A stretch of 64,000 bases of DNA from an uncultured Oscillospiraceae bacterium (GTDB taxonomy: Bacteria > Bacillota > Clostridia > Oscillospirales > Oscillospiraceae): the NCBI GenBank assembly GCA_934573855.1, contig CAKTMF010000004.1, forward strand, positions 124,001-188,000, in the 5' to 3' direction. Positions 31,953-39,885 of this stretch are shown in pieces. Positions within the stretch are counted from its first letter, which is position 1, and every line of letters starts with the position of its first letter. The notes beneath the pieces are model-generated. The model worked only from the letters and a program-made list of their open reading frames with translations, ran no database searches and was not told where the DNA came from. The position numbers and the translations under genes were made by a program.

Positions 31953-33533
31953 TTACCATGCGTTCTCGTCGGGCAGAAATTCAATGGAGGGGTCGAGCGG
32001 CTCCTCGCGCATGACGGTGCGCATATAGTTGCTGAACTGGTCGCGTATCGCCTGCCTTGTGTATACGCGCGGGTCGCACAGGTCGTGCGTTACCCACACG
32101 AGGTGTATGCCGCGCTCGCGCGCCTGCTCCTCGAACTGGCCGTGCATGCCGACCAGCGCCTTGCAGGACATATGCTCCCACATCATAACCATATCGGCAT
32201 GCATTCTCTCGCAGAACTCCCACAGCTCGTCGACAAGCACCTTGTAGCCGCCGTGAGTGCGGTTTCGCATTATCATGTTCTCGTTGAGCCACGCCATGTC
32301 GTAATATGCCCGCTCGCGGTTCTCGGGGGTGTCCTCCTCGGCTATCTCCTGATCTATGACCATGGAGAGCATATCCGTCAGCGGCACGACGCCCCAGCAG
32401 TGTATCATCCAGTTGAGCATGTCGATGGTGTACTGCGGCTGCACGCCCCAGACGATACAGCGGTGGCGGTACTCGGGAGCCATCATGGTCCTGTTCTCGT
32501 AGCCCTGCCGGACGAGCTTCATTATCTTGTCGTCGATGGGCGGGAACAGCGCCGAGCGGCCGCAGTTTCCCATATAGTTAGTGTCGTTATAGAGCGAAAA
32601 GACACAGCCGACGAACTGCGGGTACGGCGTGGAGTTGATCTCCAGCCACTCCCAGCGGTTGCGTGTGGTCTGGTTGACGCGCTTTGCACACTCGAAGTAC
32701 GCGTCCCAGTTCCACTTTGCCCCGGTCTTTTCCTCTATCCACTTTATGGTATCCTTCATGTCCTGCGCGGCATAATCCTGTACGTCGGCCTCCTTATGGC
32801 GCATGGGGGCGACGAGCTGGTGCGTGGGGATACCGTATTCGCGCTCGAGGCGCTTGGCGATGATACCGTTGCCCATGAGAGAGCCGTCGCAGGTAGTGTT
32901 GACCTGCACGGCGCACCTGCCGAGGACGGCGAAGTCGTCGTCGATGGATATGCCGGCCTCTGCCTCGGGCATGGGGCAGACGTCGCCGGGTATGCCGTGC
33001 TCCTGCGCCACGTCGAGATAGTGGGTGGTGGAATACTGGTTGAGGAGGTTGGCGGAGAACATGGTGGGTATCTCGCGGAGGATGGCCTTGAGGTCGGGAA
33101 AGCCCATCATGAATGCCGTCATGGCGTTCTCGTCGGTGAGGACGCACCTGTCGGAAAACTTTTTGTCGTTGCCGGTGCGTCTGTCGCCGCGCAAGGTATC
33201 TCTTATGCAGGTGGCGACGTCCTTGACGACGAAGTCCATGGCGGTGTGGGTAATGCGAAGCGGCTCGTCGCGCAGCCCCATCGTGAACTTGTCGAGCATA
33301 TGGGGGACGGCAAGATAATTCGCCATCCAGCGGTAGCGGAACATTCCCTTCGCGCAGCCGCGGCTGGTGGTGACACGGAACATTATGCTCCACAGATACA
33401 GCCAGCGGGTGTAGTCGTAGAGCGTATCCCTGAGTCCGCGCCACTCGCGGCGTTTGCGGACCTTTTCGCCGTTAAAGAGGACTCCCAGCTCCTTATCGCC
33501 GGGTCTGAGCCTGTCGTTTTTGACCAGCGCCAT
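31953..33533 (-). CDS. 2-hydroxyacyl-CoA dehydratase-family subunit (HgdB/FldB-like), long form
   Basis: 526 residues, clearly longer than the usual 370-430 for HgdB/HadC subunits, with an Arg/Trp-rich N-terminal extension. The C-terminal part (HMSCKALVGMHGQFEEQARERGIHLVWVTHD and then RDQFSNYMRTVM) is the family hallmark, and Cys residues in DRCVLT, DGDVCPMP-like and HRCIVWG segments could bind the [4Fe-4S] cluster. These enzymes remove water from 2-hydroxyacyl-CoA after one-electron activation. The gene overlaps the partner subunit by one base. No activator ATPase (HgdC-type) is encoded nearby, so it must be supplied elsewhere or the enzyme does another reductive reaction. Confidence 0.78.
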   Translation of the reverse strand: MALVKNDRLRPGDKELGVLFNGEKVRKRREWRGLRDTLYDYTRWLYLWSIMFRVTTSRGCAKGMFRYRWMANYLAVPHMLDKFTMGLRDEPLRITHTAMDFVVKDVATCIRDTLRGDRRTGNDKKFSDRCVLTDENAMTAFMMGFPDLKAILREIPTMFSANLLNQYSTTHYLDVAQEHGIPGDVCPMPEAEAGISIDDDFAVLGRCAVQVNTTCDGSLMGNGIIAKRLEREYGIPTHQLVAPMRHKEADVQDYAAQDMKDTIKWIEEKTGAKWNWDAYFECAKRVNQTTRNRWEWLEINSTPYPQFVGCVFSLYNDTNYMGNCGRSALFPPIDDKIMKLVRQGYENRTMMAPEYRHRCIVWGVQPQYTIDMLNWMIHCWGVVPLTDMLSMVIDQEIAEEDTPENRERAYYDMAWLNENMIMRNRTHGGYKVLVDELWEFCERMHADMVMMWEHMSCKALVGMHGQFEEQARERGIHLVWVTHDLCDPRVYTRQAIRDQFSNYMRTVMREEPLDPSIEFLPDENAW

Positions 33534-34729
33534 TACTTGTCGCCTCCCTGTATTCTCTTGATCTCAATGCTCTCGACAAAGGCTTGTATGCGGGTGCGCA
33601 CCTGACCGATGGAGGAACTGACATTGTAGGGTCTGTCCAGACTGAGGACGGGGAAGCCGTAGTCGTCGTGCAGCATCGTCGTCCCCATGAGCCGCTCATA
33701 CGCCCACGGATCGCAGAATTTGACCTGCTGGTAGACTATGCCGTCGGCCCCGTACTCCTTCGCTATGTCGTTGACGTACTGCTTGCGGCCGTAGACCTTT
33801 TCCATGTTCATCGTGCGGGGACACTGACCGCGCATGACGTAGGCACGGCAGACCTGAGTGAGTGCGTCCTCATCGTCGCGCAGCTCGATCGGGTCGCGCC
33901 CCGGCATGGAACCGAAGCAGAAGCGGTCGGCGCAGACATACGCCCCGGTCTCCTCGAGGAGCTTTATGAAGGCGCTGTCGTCTATCTCGGAGCCGACGAG
34001 GGCTATACGCGCGCGGTAGGGCTTTATGTCGGGCTCACGGCTCCGTATCTCCTCGAGCGTCTCCTCAAGCTTGTCGATGATAAGGTACTTGGGACACATA
34101 TATGTAGCGAGGGTGAGGACGTGGAACTCGTAGCCCGTCACGCGCGGGCGTTCATCCTTGCGAAATTCGCCGATCTCGCGGATGACGCGGCAGACGCGGT
34201 TATGCTCCCTGACAGCCTCGCGGATGGCGGCGTCGGAAACGTCAACGCCGTATTTTTCGTGCAGCGGCCTGAGAATGTGGTTTTTGCACTGGAGGACAAG
34301 GAGGTTCACGCCGTTCTCGTCGGCCTTGAGCGGGATCTCCATATACTCGTGGAAGAACTTGTCGTTGCCCTTCCCCATGGTCTTGAGCAGTTCCATGTTC
34401 TCGACGCAGCGATTAATCATCGTGCAGCCGTCCGGCGCGATAACGCAGTCGGCAAAGTTGAAGCCGCCCTCGATCGCGCGCTCGAGCAGCGCACGGCTCG
34501 TCTCGCAGAGAAAGCTCGTCATGTAGTAGGTCGCGATGTCCATCGAGCCGGTGTTGGGCGCGGACAGACGAATGGAGAATGCGCCGCCGACATTGAAAAG
34601 AGGCTCCGGAGTGTTCTCGCACACGAACGCGCAGCAGACCTTCCCCTCCTCCTTTGCCTTGGTGATGAGATCGTTATTTGAGGTGCGAAGCAGATCTTCA
34701 AAGTATTGGAGATATTTCAAATCTCGCAT
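33533..34729 (-). CDS. 2-hydroxyacyl-CoA dehydratase-family subunit (HgdA/FldC-like)
   Basis: 398 residues. The early AKEEGKVCCAFVCENTPEPLF with paired cysteines, FADCVIAPDGCTMINRC in the middle and CFGSMPGRDP-like and QVKFCDPWAYER late are positions where the family places its cluster cysteines. It is the upstream gene of a coupled pair with the long subunit. The reaction is dehydration of an (R)-2-hydroxyacyl-CoA or a related ATP-driven reduction; the sequence does not give the acyl group. GGGGGGAG precedes the start, and the 290-base upstream gap holds a palindrome that could be its operator. Confidence 0.78.
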   Translation of the reverse strand: MRDLKYLQYFEDLLRTSNNDLITKAKEEGKVCCAFVCENTPEPLFNVGGAFSIRLSAPNTGSMDIATYYMTSFLCETSRALLERAIEGGFNFADCVIAPDGCTMINRCVENMELLKTMGKGNDKFFHEYMEIPLKADENGVNLLVLQCKNHILRPLHEKYGVDVSDAAIREAVREHNRVCRVIREIGEFRKDERPRVTGYEFHVLTLATYMCPKYLIIDKLEETLEEIRSREPDIKPYRARIALVGSEIDDSAFIKLLEETGAYVCADRFCFGSMPGRDPIELRDDEDALTQVCRAYVMRGQCPRTMNMEKVYGRKQYVNDIAKEYGADGIVYQQVKFCDPWAYERLMGTTMLHDDYGFPVLSLDRPYNVSSSIGQVRTRIQAFVESIEIKRIQGGDK

Positions 34730-34828
34730 AATGTACTCCCCCCGTTCTTTTTACTTTCGCCCACTGGGGGCGGACGTCCGTAACAGATCGTTAATATTTT
34801 ATCTCTTTCGGCATTTTAAGTCAACTCG

Positions 34829-34879
34829 TTTATACATATCGTTGGCTTTATTACAGCGTATTCTCATAATATGTATAAA
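34829..34879 (-). promoter_or_regulatory. Inverted repeat upstream of the dehydratase operon
   Basis: TTTATACATAT (34829-34839) and its exact complement ATATGTATAAA (34869-34879) are 29 bases apart in the AT-rich gap upstream of the dehydratase genes. The rest of the gap from 34740 to 35000 shows no gene; it also holds ATTATGTAAAC at 34952-34962. Confidence 0.45.
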
Positions 34880-34974
34880 TTCTATGCCTGAAAATGTACA
34901 ATATGCCTAATACTTTTCTGTCGAAAATCGTATTCGGGGGAGGCCTTATATATTATGTAAACCTAACTGGCAGC

Positions 34975-35004
34975 AAAATACCGGCCGGATGACTCCGGCC
35001 GGTA
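34975..35004 (-). terminator. Terminator of the AI-2E-family permease operon
   Basis: TACCGGCCGG pairs with CCGGCCGGTA over a 6-base loop; the minus-strand continuation is TTTTG. It lies 16 bases past the permease stop. Confidence 0.8.
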
Positions 35005-35019
35005 AATGTCCAAATGATT

Positions 35020-36174
35020 TCATTGTGCGTTTTCGCCAGTTTTGAAGAAGTTTATCACGCCTTCGTTGTTCATATCGGTGATGATGGCGGCCATTATAGG
35101 CAGTCCGAAAAGCCCCAGCGCGCCGAAGAGCTTCGTCCCGACGAACATGCAGACGAGCGTAACGATGGGGCGCAGTCCGACATGCTTGCCGACGAGCTTC
35201 GGCTCGATTATCTGGCGGGCGATGACCACGACGAGGTAGAGGACGAAAAGCCCTATGCCCTTCCCGGTGTTGCCCGCGAAAAGGGTCCACGCCGACCACG
35301 GCAGCAGCACCATGCCCGAGCCGACTATCGGGAAGGCGTCGAACACCGCGATCAGCACGCCGATCAGCAGCGCGTTCTTCTGCCCGACGATGAGCAGCCC
35401 GACGGTTATCTCCGCCGCGGTGATAAGAAAGATGTAGAAATACGATCTCACGAACTCCCAGACGATACCGATGAAGGAGTCCTTTATCTCGATCACCATC
35501 TTAAGGGGCTTTGCCGGGAGATTGCGGCCGAGGAAAGCGGATATCGCGTCAAAGTCGATGGCGATGAACACCGTCGCGATAAGGCAGATGAGCGAATTGA
35601 GGAGCATGGTGGGGAGGCTTCCCGCGAGAGAGGATACCCACACGAGTACCTTCGCGGAGAAGTCCGTCACCTTCGCGCCCACGGTACTCAGGACGTTCGG
35701 CACCGCGTTGCGCACGGTCTCAAGCACCGAGTCGTCCACGCTCGCCGCCCACTGCTCGAGCTTCTCCAGCCCCAGCTCTATGCCCGGCTGGATGGTGCCG
35801 GAATAAAAGGCCGGGAGCTGCCGGACGATGTCCGTACCCGTGTTGACAAGGCGGAAGCAGATTAGCGTGACTATTCCGATTATCACGACGAACAGCAGCA
35901 CCACGCTGAACACCGCCGCGAAATTATGATTAAGATGAAACACCCGCTTCACCTCGTGCGTTTCGCCGTTTTCGTCCCTGACGGTCTTTGTCTCGCGGCT
36001 GAGTATCCTTGCCAGCGGACGGGAGAGCGCGGCAAAGATGAGCGCGAGGAAAAACGGCATCACGAGATTTATGAGATATTTGAATACAAAATAGACTATC
36101 GCGATTATGACTGCCCAGAATGCGATGTTGGTTAGGAAGCGGCTCCGGGCAGCCTGTTTTTCGTTGGTGTCCAT
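35020..36174 (-). CDS. AI-2E family transporter (YtvI/YdiK-like permease)
   Basis: 384 residues with about eight membrane helices in the AI-2E/PerM pattern: two N-terminal helices (FWAVIIAIVYFVFKYLINLVMPFFLALIFA), a large soluble loop, then FVRSYFYIFLITAAEITVGLLIVG and the typical FDAFPIVGSGMVLLPWSAW and ARQIIEPKLVGKHVGLRPIVTLV segments. Some members export autoinducer-2 and others act as Na+/H+ antiporters, so the cargo is open. It follows the coiled-coil membrane gene by 18 bases and is terminated by a strong hairpin. Confidence 0.9.
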   Translation of the reverse strand: MDTNEKQAARSRFLTNIAFWAVIIAIVYFVFKYLINLVMPFFLALIFAALSRPLARILSRETKTVRDENGETHEVKRVFHLNHNFAAVFSVVLLFVVIIGIVTLICFRLVNTGTDIVRQLPAFYSGTIQPGIELGLEKLEQWAASVDDSVLETVRNAVPNVLSTVGAKVTDFSAKVLVWVSSLAGSLPTMLLNSLICLIATVFIAIDFDAISAFLGRNLPAKPLKMVIEIKDSFIGIVWEFVRSYFYIFLITAAEITVGLLIVGQKNALLIGVLIAVFDAFPIVGSGMVLLPWSAWTLFAGNTGKGIGLFVLYLVVVIARQIIEPKLVGKHVGLRPIVTLVCMFVGTKLFGALGLFGLPIMAAIITDMNNEGVINFFKTGENAQ

Positions 36175-36192
36175 GCTTGACCGACCTTTCTC

Positions 36193-37812
36193 TTATATCG
36201 CGGCGATCTTTGCCCTTCCTCCGACGAGGAGGACGAGCAGCGCGAAGAGCGCGCCGAAGACAGCCGCGTAGGTCTGTCCCCAGCCCATAAAGAGGCCGAC
36301 GCACTCCGCGCCCACGGCGCAGGCAAGGCTGAGTATCGCAAACACGCGGAGCGCGGGGTAGGTGCGCATGCGCTCAAAGGCTGCGGGCAGGGTAAGTATC
36401 CCGAAGATCCCGGCTGCGATACAAAGTATGCTTATCCCGAGGCGTCCCGCGAACTCCCGCTCAAGCTCCTTCTCCATGGAGTCGCGGACGGCCTGCGCTG
36501 CGGCGGCGACATCCTCGCCCGCCTCGGTGCGGGTCTTTATATCCGGATAGAGGACGAGCGCCGTCCTCGCGGCCTTCTGCCGCGCGGTAAGATCGTTGTA
36601 TTCGTCAACGGTCCTGTCGACCTCGCTGAGCTTGTTATAATCCTTTATGAGCTGTTCCTTTTCGTTTTTCAGGCGCTCCTCGGTATCTGCAAGGCCGGCC
36701 TTGGTCTGCTGGAGCTTATACCACGCGGTGCCGATCTCGGTCTCTCCGGCCTTAAGCGTCTCGGCGGCCTGATCCATCATGGCCTTTGCCTTGATGAGCA
36801 TGACGAGCTTGTCGTACAGTCCGAGAAGCTCCTCGAGCTTTGCGTTGGCCTCGTCATAAAGCCTGCGCGCGTCGTCGAGACCCTGCTGCACCTCGTCGAG
36901 CGTGACCTTTACGTCCTCAAGCTTGCCGTCGGCGTCCTCGATACGCTTCACGATCTCCGCGATGGCAGCCCTTATCTCCTCAAGCTTTTCGCCGTTTTCC
37001 TCAAGAGAGGCGGCTATCTCCTCGACGGTCTTGCCCGTCAGCTCATAGACGCGCCTTTCAAGCTCGTCGTACAGCTCGTCGGGGCTAAGCTCTCCCTCGG
37101 CCTCGAGTTCGGCTCTCACGGAATCGACGAGCGCCATGTCCGCTCCGGCGTCAGCATACGCCGCCTCAAGCTCCTGCTCGCGCAGCTCAAGCTCCGCCTT
37201 TTCTTTAAGAAGCTCCTCTATCATGTCCTTCAGCTCGCCGAGCGTTATCTCGTCCACGCCCTGCTCACGCAGTTCGTCGAGCTTGGACTGCATTTCGTCA
37301 AAGCTCCCCTTGTATTTCTCGACCTCGGAGCGAGTCTGCTCGATAAGCGCTCCCAGCTCCGCGAGCTGTTCCTCGCTGGGCAGCTCGTCGAGCAGGAAAG
37401 CGTAGTCGCCGAGCTGTTCGTTCAGCTCTCTGACTCCCGCGTAATACTGCTCCCAGCCGACCTGAATGGCATATGCCGCCTCGTCAAGGGCAAGGCTGCC
37501 CATGGCGGTGCCGCCCTTTGTGGCGGTATATTCAGCGACGTCCGCCCTGTGCTTGGAGTTGTCGCTGTCGTATTTGTCCCGGCGCTCGGTCTGCTCCTCG
37601 GAGACCTCGCCGTAATCCACGGGGCTTGAATCAAGCTCAGCGCTGAGCTTTATGTAGTTCTCGGTCTTTTCCGCAAGATTCTGCGCCGCCTCACGGCTCC
37701 TGTCCCGGTTTTCGACGGCCCCGGATATCCTCACCGCGCCAAAGCTGATCATTACAAGGCACATGACCGCAAGCGCCGCGCTCATTACTTTAGTCAAAGC
37801 CGGATGCTTCAA
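36193..37812 (-). CDS. Large coiled-coil membrane protein of unknown function
   Basis: 539 residues. An N-terminal helix (MSAALAVMCLVMISFGAVRI) places the protein in the membrane; residues about 35-440 are almost entirely charged heptad sequence (Glu, Lys, Leu, Ala) predicted as long coiled coil; the C-terminus has three membrane helices (LGISILCIAAGIFGILTLP, VFAILSLACAVGAECVGLF, AAVFGALFALLVLLVG). No enzymatic motif is seen. The build suggests a spacer or sensor in the envelope. It is 18 bases upstream of the AI-2E-family gene and probably in one operon with it. Confidence 0.7.
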   Translation of the reverse strand: MKHPALTKVMSAALAVMCLVMISFGAVRISGAVENRDRSREAAQNLAEKTENYIKLSAELDSSPVDYGEVSEEQTERRDKYDSDNSKHRADVAEYTATKGGTAMGSLALDEAAYAIQVGWEQYYAGVRELNEQLGDYAFLLDELPSEEQLAELGALIEQTRSEVEKYKGSFDEMQSKLDELREQGVDEITLGELKDMIEELLKEKAELELREQELEAAYADAGADMALVDSVRAELEAEGELSPDELYDELERRVYELTGKTVEEIAASLEENGEKLEEIRAAIAEIVKRIEDADGKLEDVKVTLDEVQQGLDDARRLYDEANAKLEELLGLYDKLVMLIKAKAMMDQAAETLKAGETEIGTAWYKLQQTKAGLADTEERLKNEKEQLIKDYNKLSEVDRTVDEYNDLTARQKAARTALVLYPDIKTRTEAGEDVAAAAQAVRDSMEKELEREFAGRLGISILCIAAGIFGILTLPAAFERMRTYPALRVFAILSLACAVGAECVGLFMGWGQTYAAVFGALFALLVLLVGGRAKIAAI

Positions 37813-37958
37813 TCCGCATTCCTCCGCATAAATTTTCTAAGCGTATTATAGCATGTAATTTGTGAAGAAACTGTATATATTTTTAAACGTTTTCTTTATT
37901 TTTCCTGAAAGTGGGAGTATAGTATCCGCAAAAGCTGTCATTATTGAGAGGTATATCC

Positions 37959-38915
37959 ATGCAACTTTCGTTCGCGCCCATGGAGGGCGTTACAGGCTGT
38001 ATTTTCCGCAGCGTCCATGCGAGGATGTTCGGCGGGGCGGACAGGTACTATTCTCCCTTTATAGCGCCCGACGGCTCCGGGATCTTCAAGGCCGGGAGCC
38101 TCCGCGACGTTCTCCCTGAAAATAACCGCGGCATCACTCTCATCCCGCAGATACTCGCCAACCGCAGCGAGGCGTTCCTTGCCGCGGCGCGGCGGCTCGC
38201 GGAGCTTGGGTACGAGGAGGTCGATCTGAACGTCGGCTGTCCCTCCGGAACCGTGGTGGCAAAGCACAAGGGTTCGGGAATGCTGGCGGATCTGCGCTCT
38301 CTGGACGATTTTCTTGCGGACGTGTTCGCACTCTCCCCGGTACGCGTCTCGGTCAAAACGCGCATGGGTCTCGCCTCCACGGAGGAGTTCGGTGAGATAC
38401 TCGGGATATACAACAAATATCCCATCTGCGAGCTTATCATCCACGCCCGCGACAGGGCCGGCATGTACAAAAGCGCGCCGGATATCCCCGCCTTTGCCGC
38501 CGCGTACGGAAAGAGCCGCGCCCCGGTGACATACAACGGCGATATCTTCACGCCGGCGGACGTGGAGCGTGTCCGCGCGGCCGTTCCGGAGCTTTCGAGC
38601 TTTATGCTCGGGAGAGGACCTTCGGCGAACCCGGCGCTCTTCCGGCAGCTTCGCGGCGGGCGCGCGCTCGAGAAGGAGGAGCTGCGTGAATTTCACGACA
38701 CGCTGGTCGCGGAGACGCTCGCCTCCGGACTTTCGGAGAACTTCACGGTCTCTCGGATGAAGGAGCTGTGGTTCTACATGAGCTGCCTTTTCCCCGACGG
38801 GAAGAGGGCCGTGCGCGAGATAAACAAGGCCCGCTCCATGATCGACTACCGCGCCGCAGTCGGCACTCTTTTCTCAAGCGGTGGCTTTGACGGCTCGCTG
38901 GGCTTTCACGGATAA
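37959..38915 (+). CDS. tRNA-dihydrouridine synthase family protein
   Basis: 318 residues from ATG 37959 behind GAGAGG; an in-frame TTG at 37944 coincides with that site and is rejected. The FMN-binding barrel begins LSFAPMEGVTGCIFR and the catalytic Cys is in DLNVGCPSGTVVAKHKGSGM (about residue 93); VSVKTRMG, IHARDRAG (the GRT-like segment) and YNGDIF follow. It reduces a uridine in tRNA using NADPH. Length and motifs fit the DusB/DusC-like group of Firmicutes. Single gene followed by a terminator. Confidence 0.88.
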   Translation: MQLSFAPMEGVTGCIFRSVHARMFGGADRYYSPFIAPDGSGIFKAGSLRDVLPENNRGITLIPQILANRSEAFLAAARRLAELGYEEVDLNVGCPSGTVVAKHKGSGMLADLRSLDDFLADVFALSPVRVSVKTRMGLASTEEFGEILGIYNKYPICELIIHARDRAGMYKSAPDIPAFAAAYGKSRAPVTYNGDIFTPADVERVRAAVPELSSFMLGRGPSANPALFRQLRGGRALEKEELREFHDTLVAETLASGLSENFTVSRMKELWFYMSCLFPDGKRAVREINKARSMIDYRAAVGTLFSSGGFDGSLGFHG

Positions 38916-38946
38916 AAAGGGGCGGCAGCCCCGATATATAAGACGC

Positions 38947-38981
38947 AAAAGAGGCATGACCATTGTCATACCTCTTTTTAT
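38947..38981 (+). terminator. Rho-independent terminator
   Basis: AAAAGAGG(C)ATGAC pairs with GTCAT(A)CCTCTTTT, one mismatch, followed by TTTTTA. Confidence 0.75.
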
Positions 38982-39059
38982 TTCTTTTTCGCATACGAGC
39001 GGCATATCGCTCGTCACGGCACCATCCTTGTTCAGGCTGCCCGATATTCGAGCGCGGTT

Positions 39060-39839
39060 TCACCCCTCCGACCTTCTGATATGTTCCCTGATCTGGGTCT
39101 CAAATTTTTGGCAGTAGGCATAGCTGCTCTTCATAAAATCCTTTATCGGGAGGTTAGTATACATGGCGTCAAGCGTATCGAGGATCGGTTCGCCGTCGAT
39201 CGTCATATCAAAGAAATACGGATAAACGCAGCCGCCGTTCTCCCTCGGAAAATAGGGATTGATGGAACTCAGCCGTTCGTCTTTCATGACGGATTCGACT
39301 ACCATTTCGCTCAATATCCACTTAAGGGACGGGCGCTCATACTCATCGTAGCTGTCCCCGAACAGCCCGTTCCAGACATAAAACCAGACAAAATGTATAA
39401 TCTCGTGTATCCCGCCGCCGATCGCGCCGCGCTCGCTGTTCAGATAGAAGGTATCGTAGCTGTGTTCCTTAAGGAAGCGCGGTTCCATGGGATTCATGCT
39501 CAAATTGCAGCGTATGTCGTCAAACAGTCTTGTACAGTCTACGCCGAACGCGTCCGAGAGAGCCGCCGTTATCTGCGGTTTGCATGCTCTCCAATGCCGG
39601 GCGTACAGAGCCGCCTTTTCATTGACCGTATCCTCCAGTCCTGCATAAACGCCGCGCATCGTGCGCTCGATATATTCTTTTCTTTCTGCAAAAGGCAGAC
39701 TTGAAGCGTAGGCCTTATCAAGCTGCGGATAGAAATGATACAGAGGCTCAGACCAGAAGGCAGACTCGCCCTCAGTCTGAAAATCCATGATCCGCCGGAT
39801 CATATAGTCAACGCCGGGATTTACAAATGTAACTTCCAT
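39060..39839 (-). CDS. Predicted zinc metalloprotein with HEIIH motif (possible gluzincin-like peptidase)
   Basis: 259 residues, no signal peptide. The only strong motif is GGGIHEIIHFVWFYVW with H145-E146-x-x-H149, the zinc-binding HExxH of metallopeptidases; a downstream acidic helix SEMVVESVMKDE (about residues 183-195) could give the third ligand. Tyr/Trp-rich N-terminal part and PYFPRENGGCVYPYFFD segment show no further match. I do not recognise the family. It is a single minus-strand gene between a Dus gene and a Na/Pi transporter, with the wide spacing of an independent unit. Confidence 0.6.
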   Translation of the reverse strand: MEVTFVNPGVDYMIRRIMDFQTEGESAFWSEPLYHFYPQLDKAYASSLPFAERKEYIERTMRGVYAGLEDTVNEKAALYARHWRACKPQITAALSDAFGVDCTRLFDDIRCNLSMNPMEPRFLKEHSYDTFYLNSERGAIGGGIHEIIHFVWFYVWNGLFGDSYDEYERPSLKWILSEMVVESVMKDERLSSINPYFPRENGGCVYPYFFDMTIDGEPILDTLDAMYTNLPIKDFMKSSYAYCQKFETQIREHIRRSEG

Positions 39840-39885
39840 GTCTCCTCCGGTATCGTGCGCTCCGACCGGTCAGACCTAAGCGCGG

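Noticed and set aside
31557..33605. 682-codon plus-strand frame opposite the dehydratase subunit
   Set aside because: Same artefact; no ribosome site and the opposite strand has family motifs.
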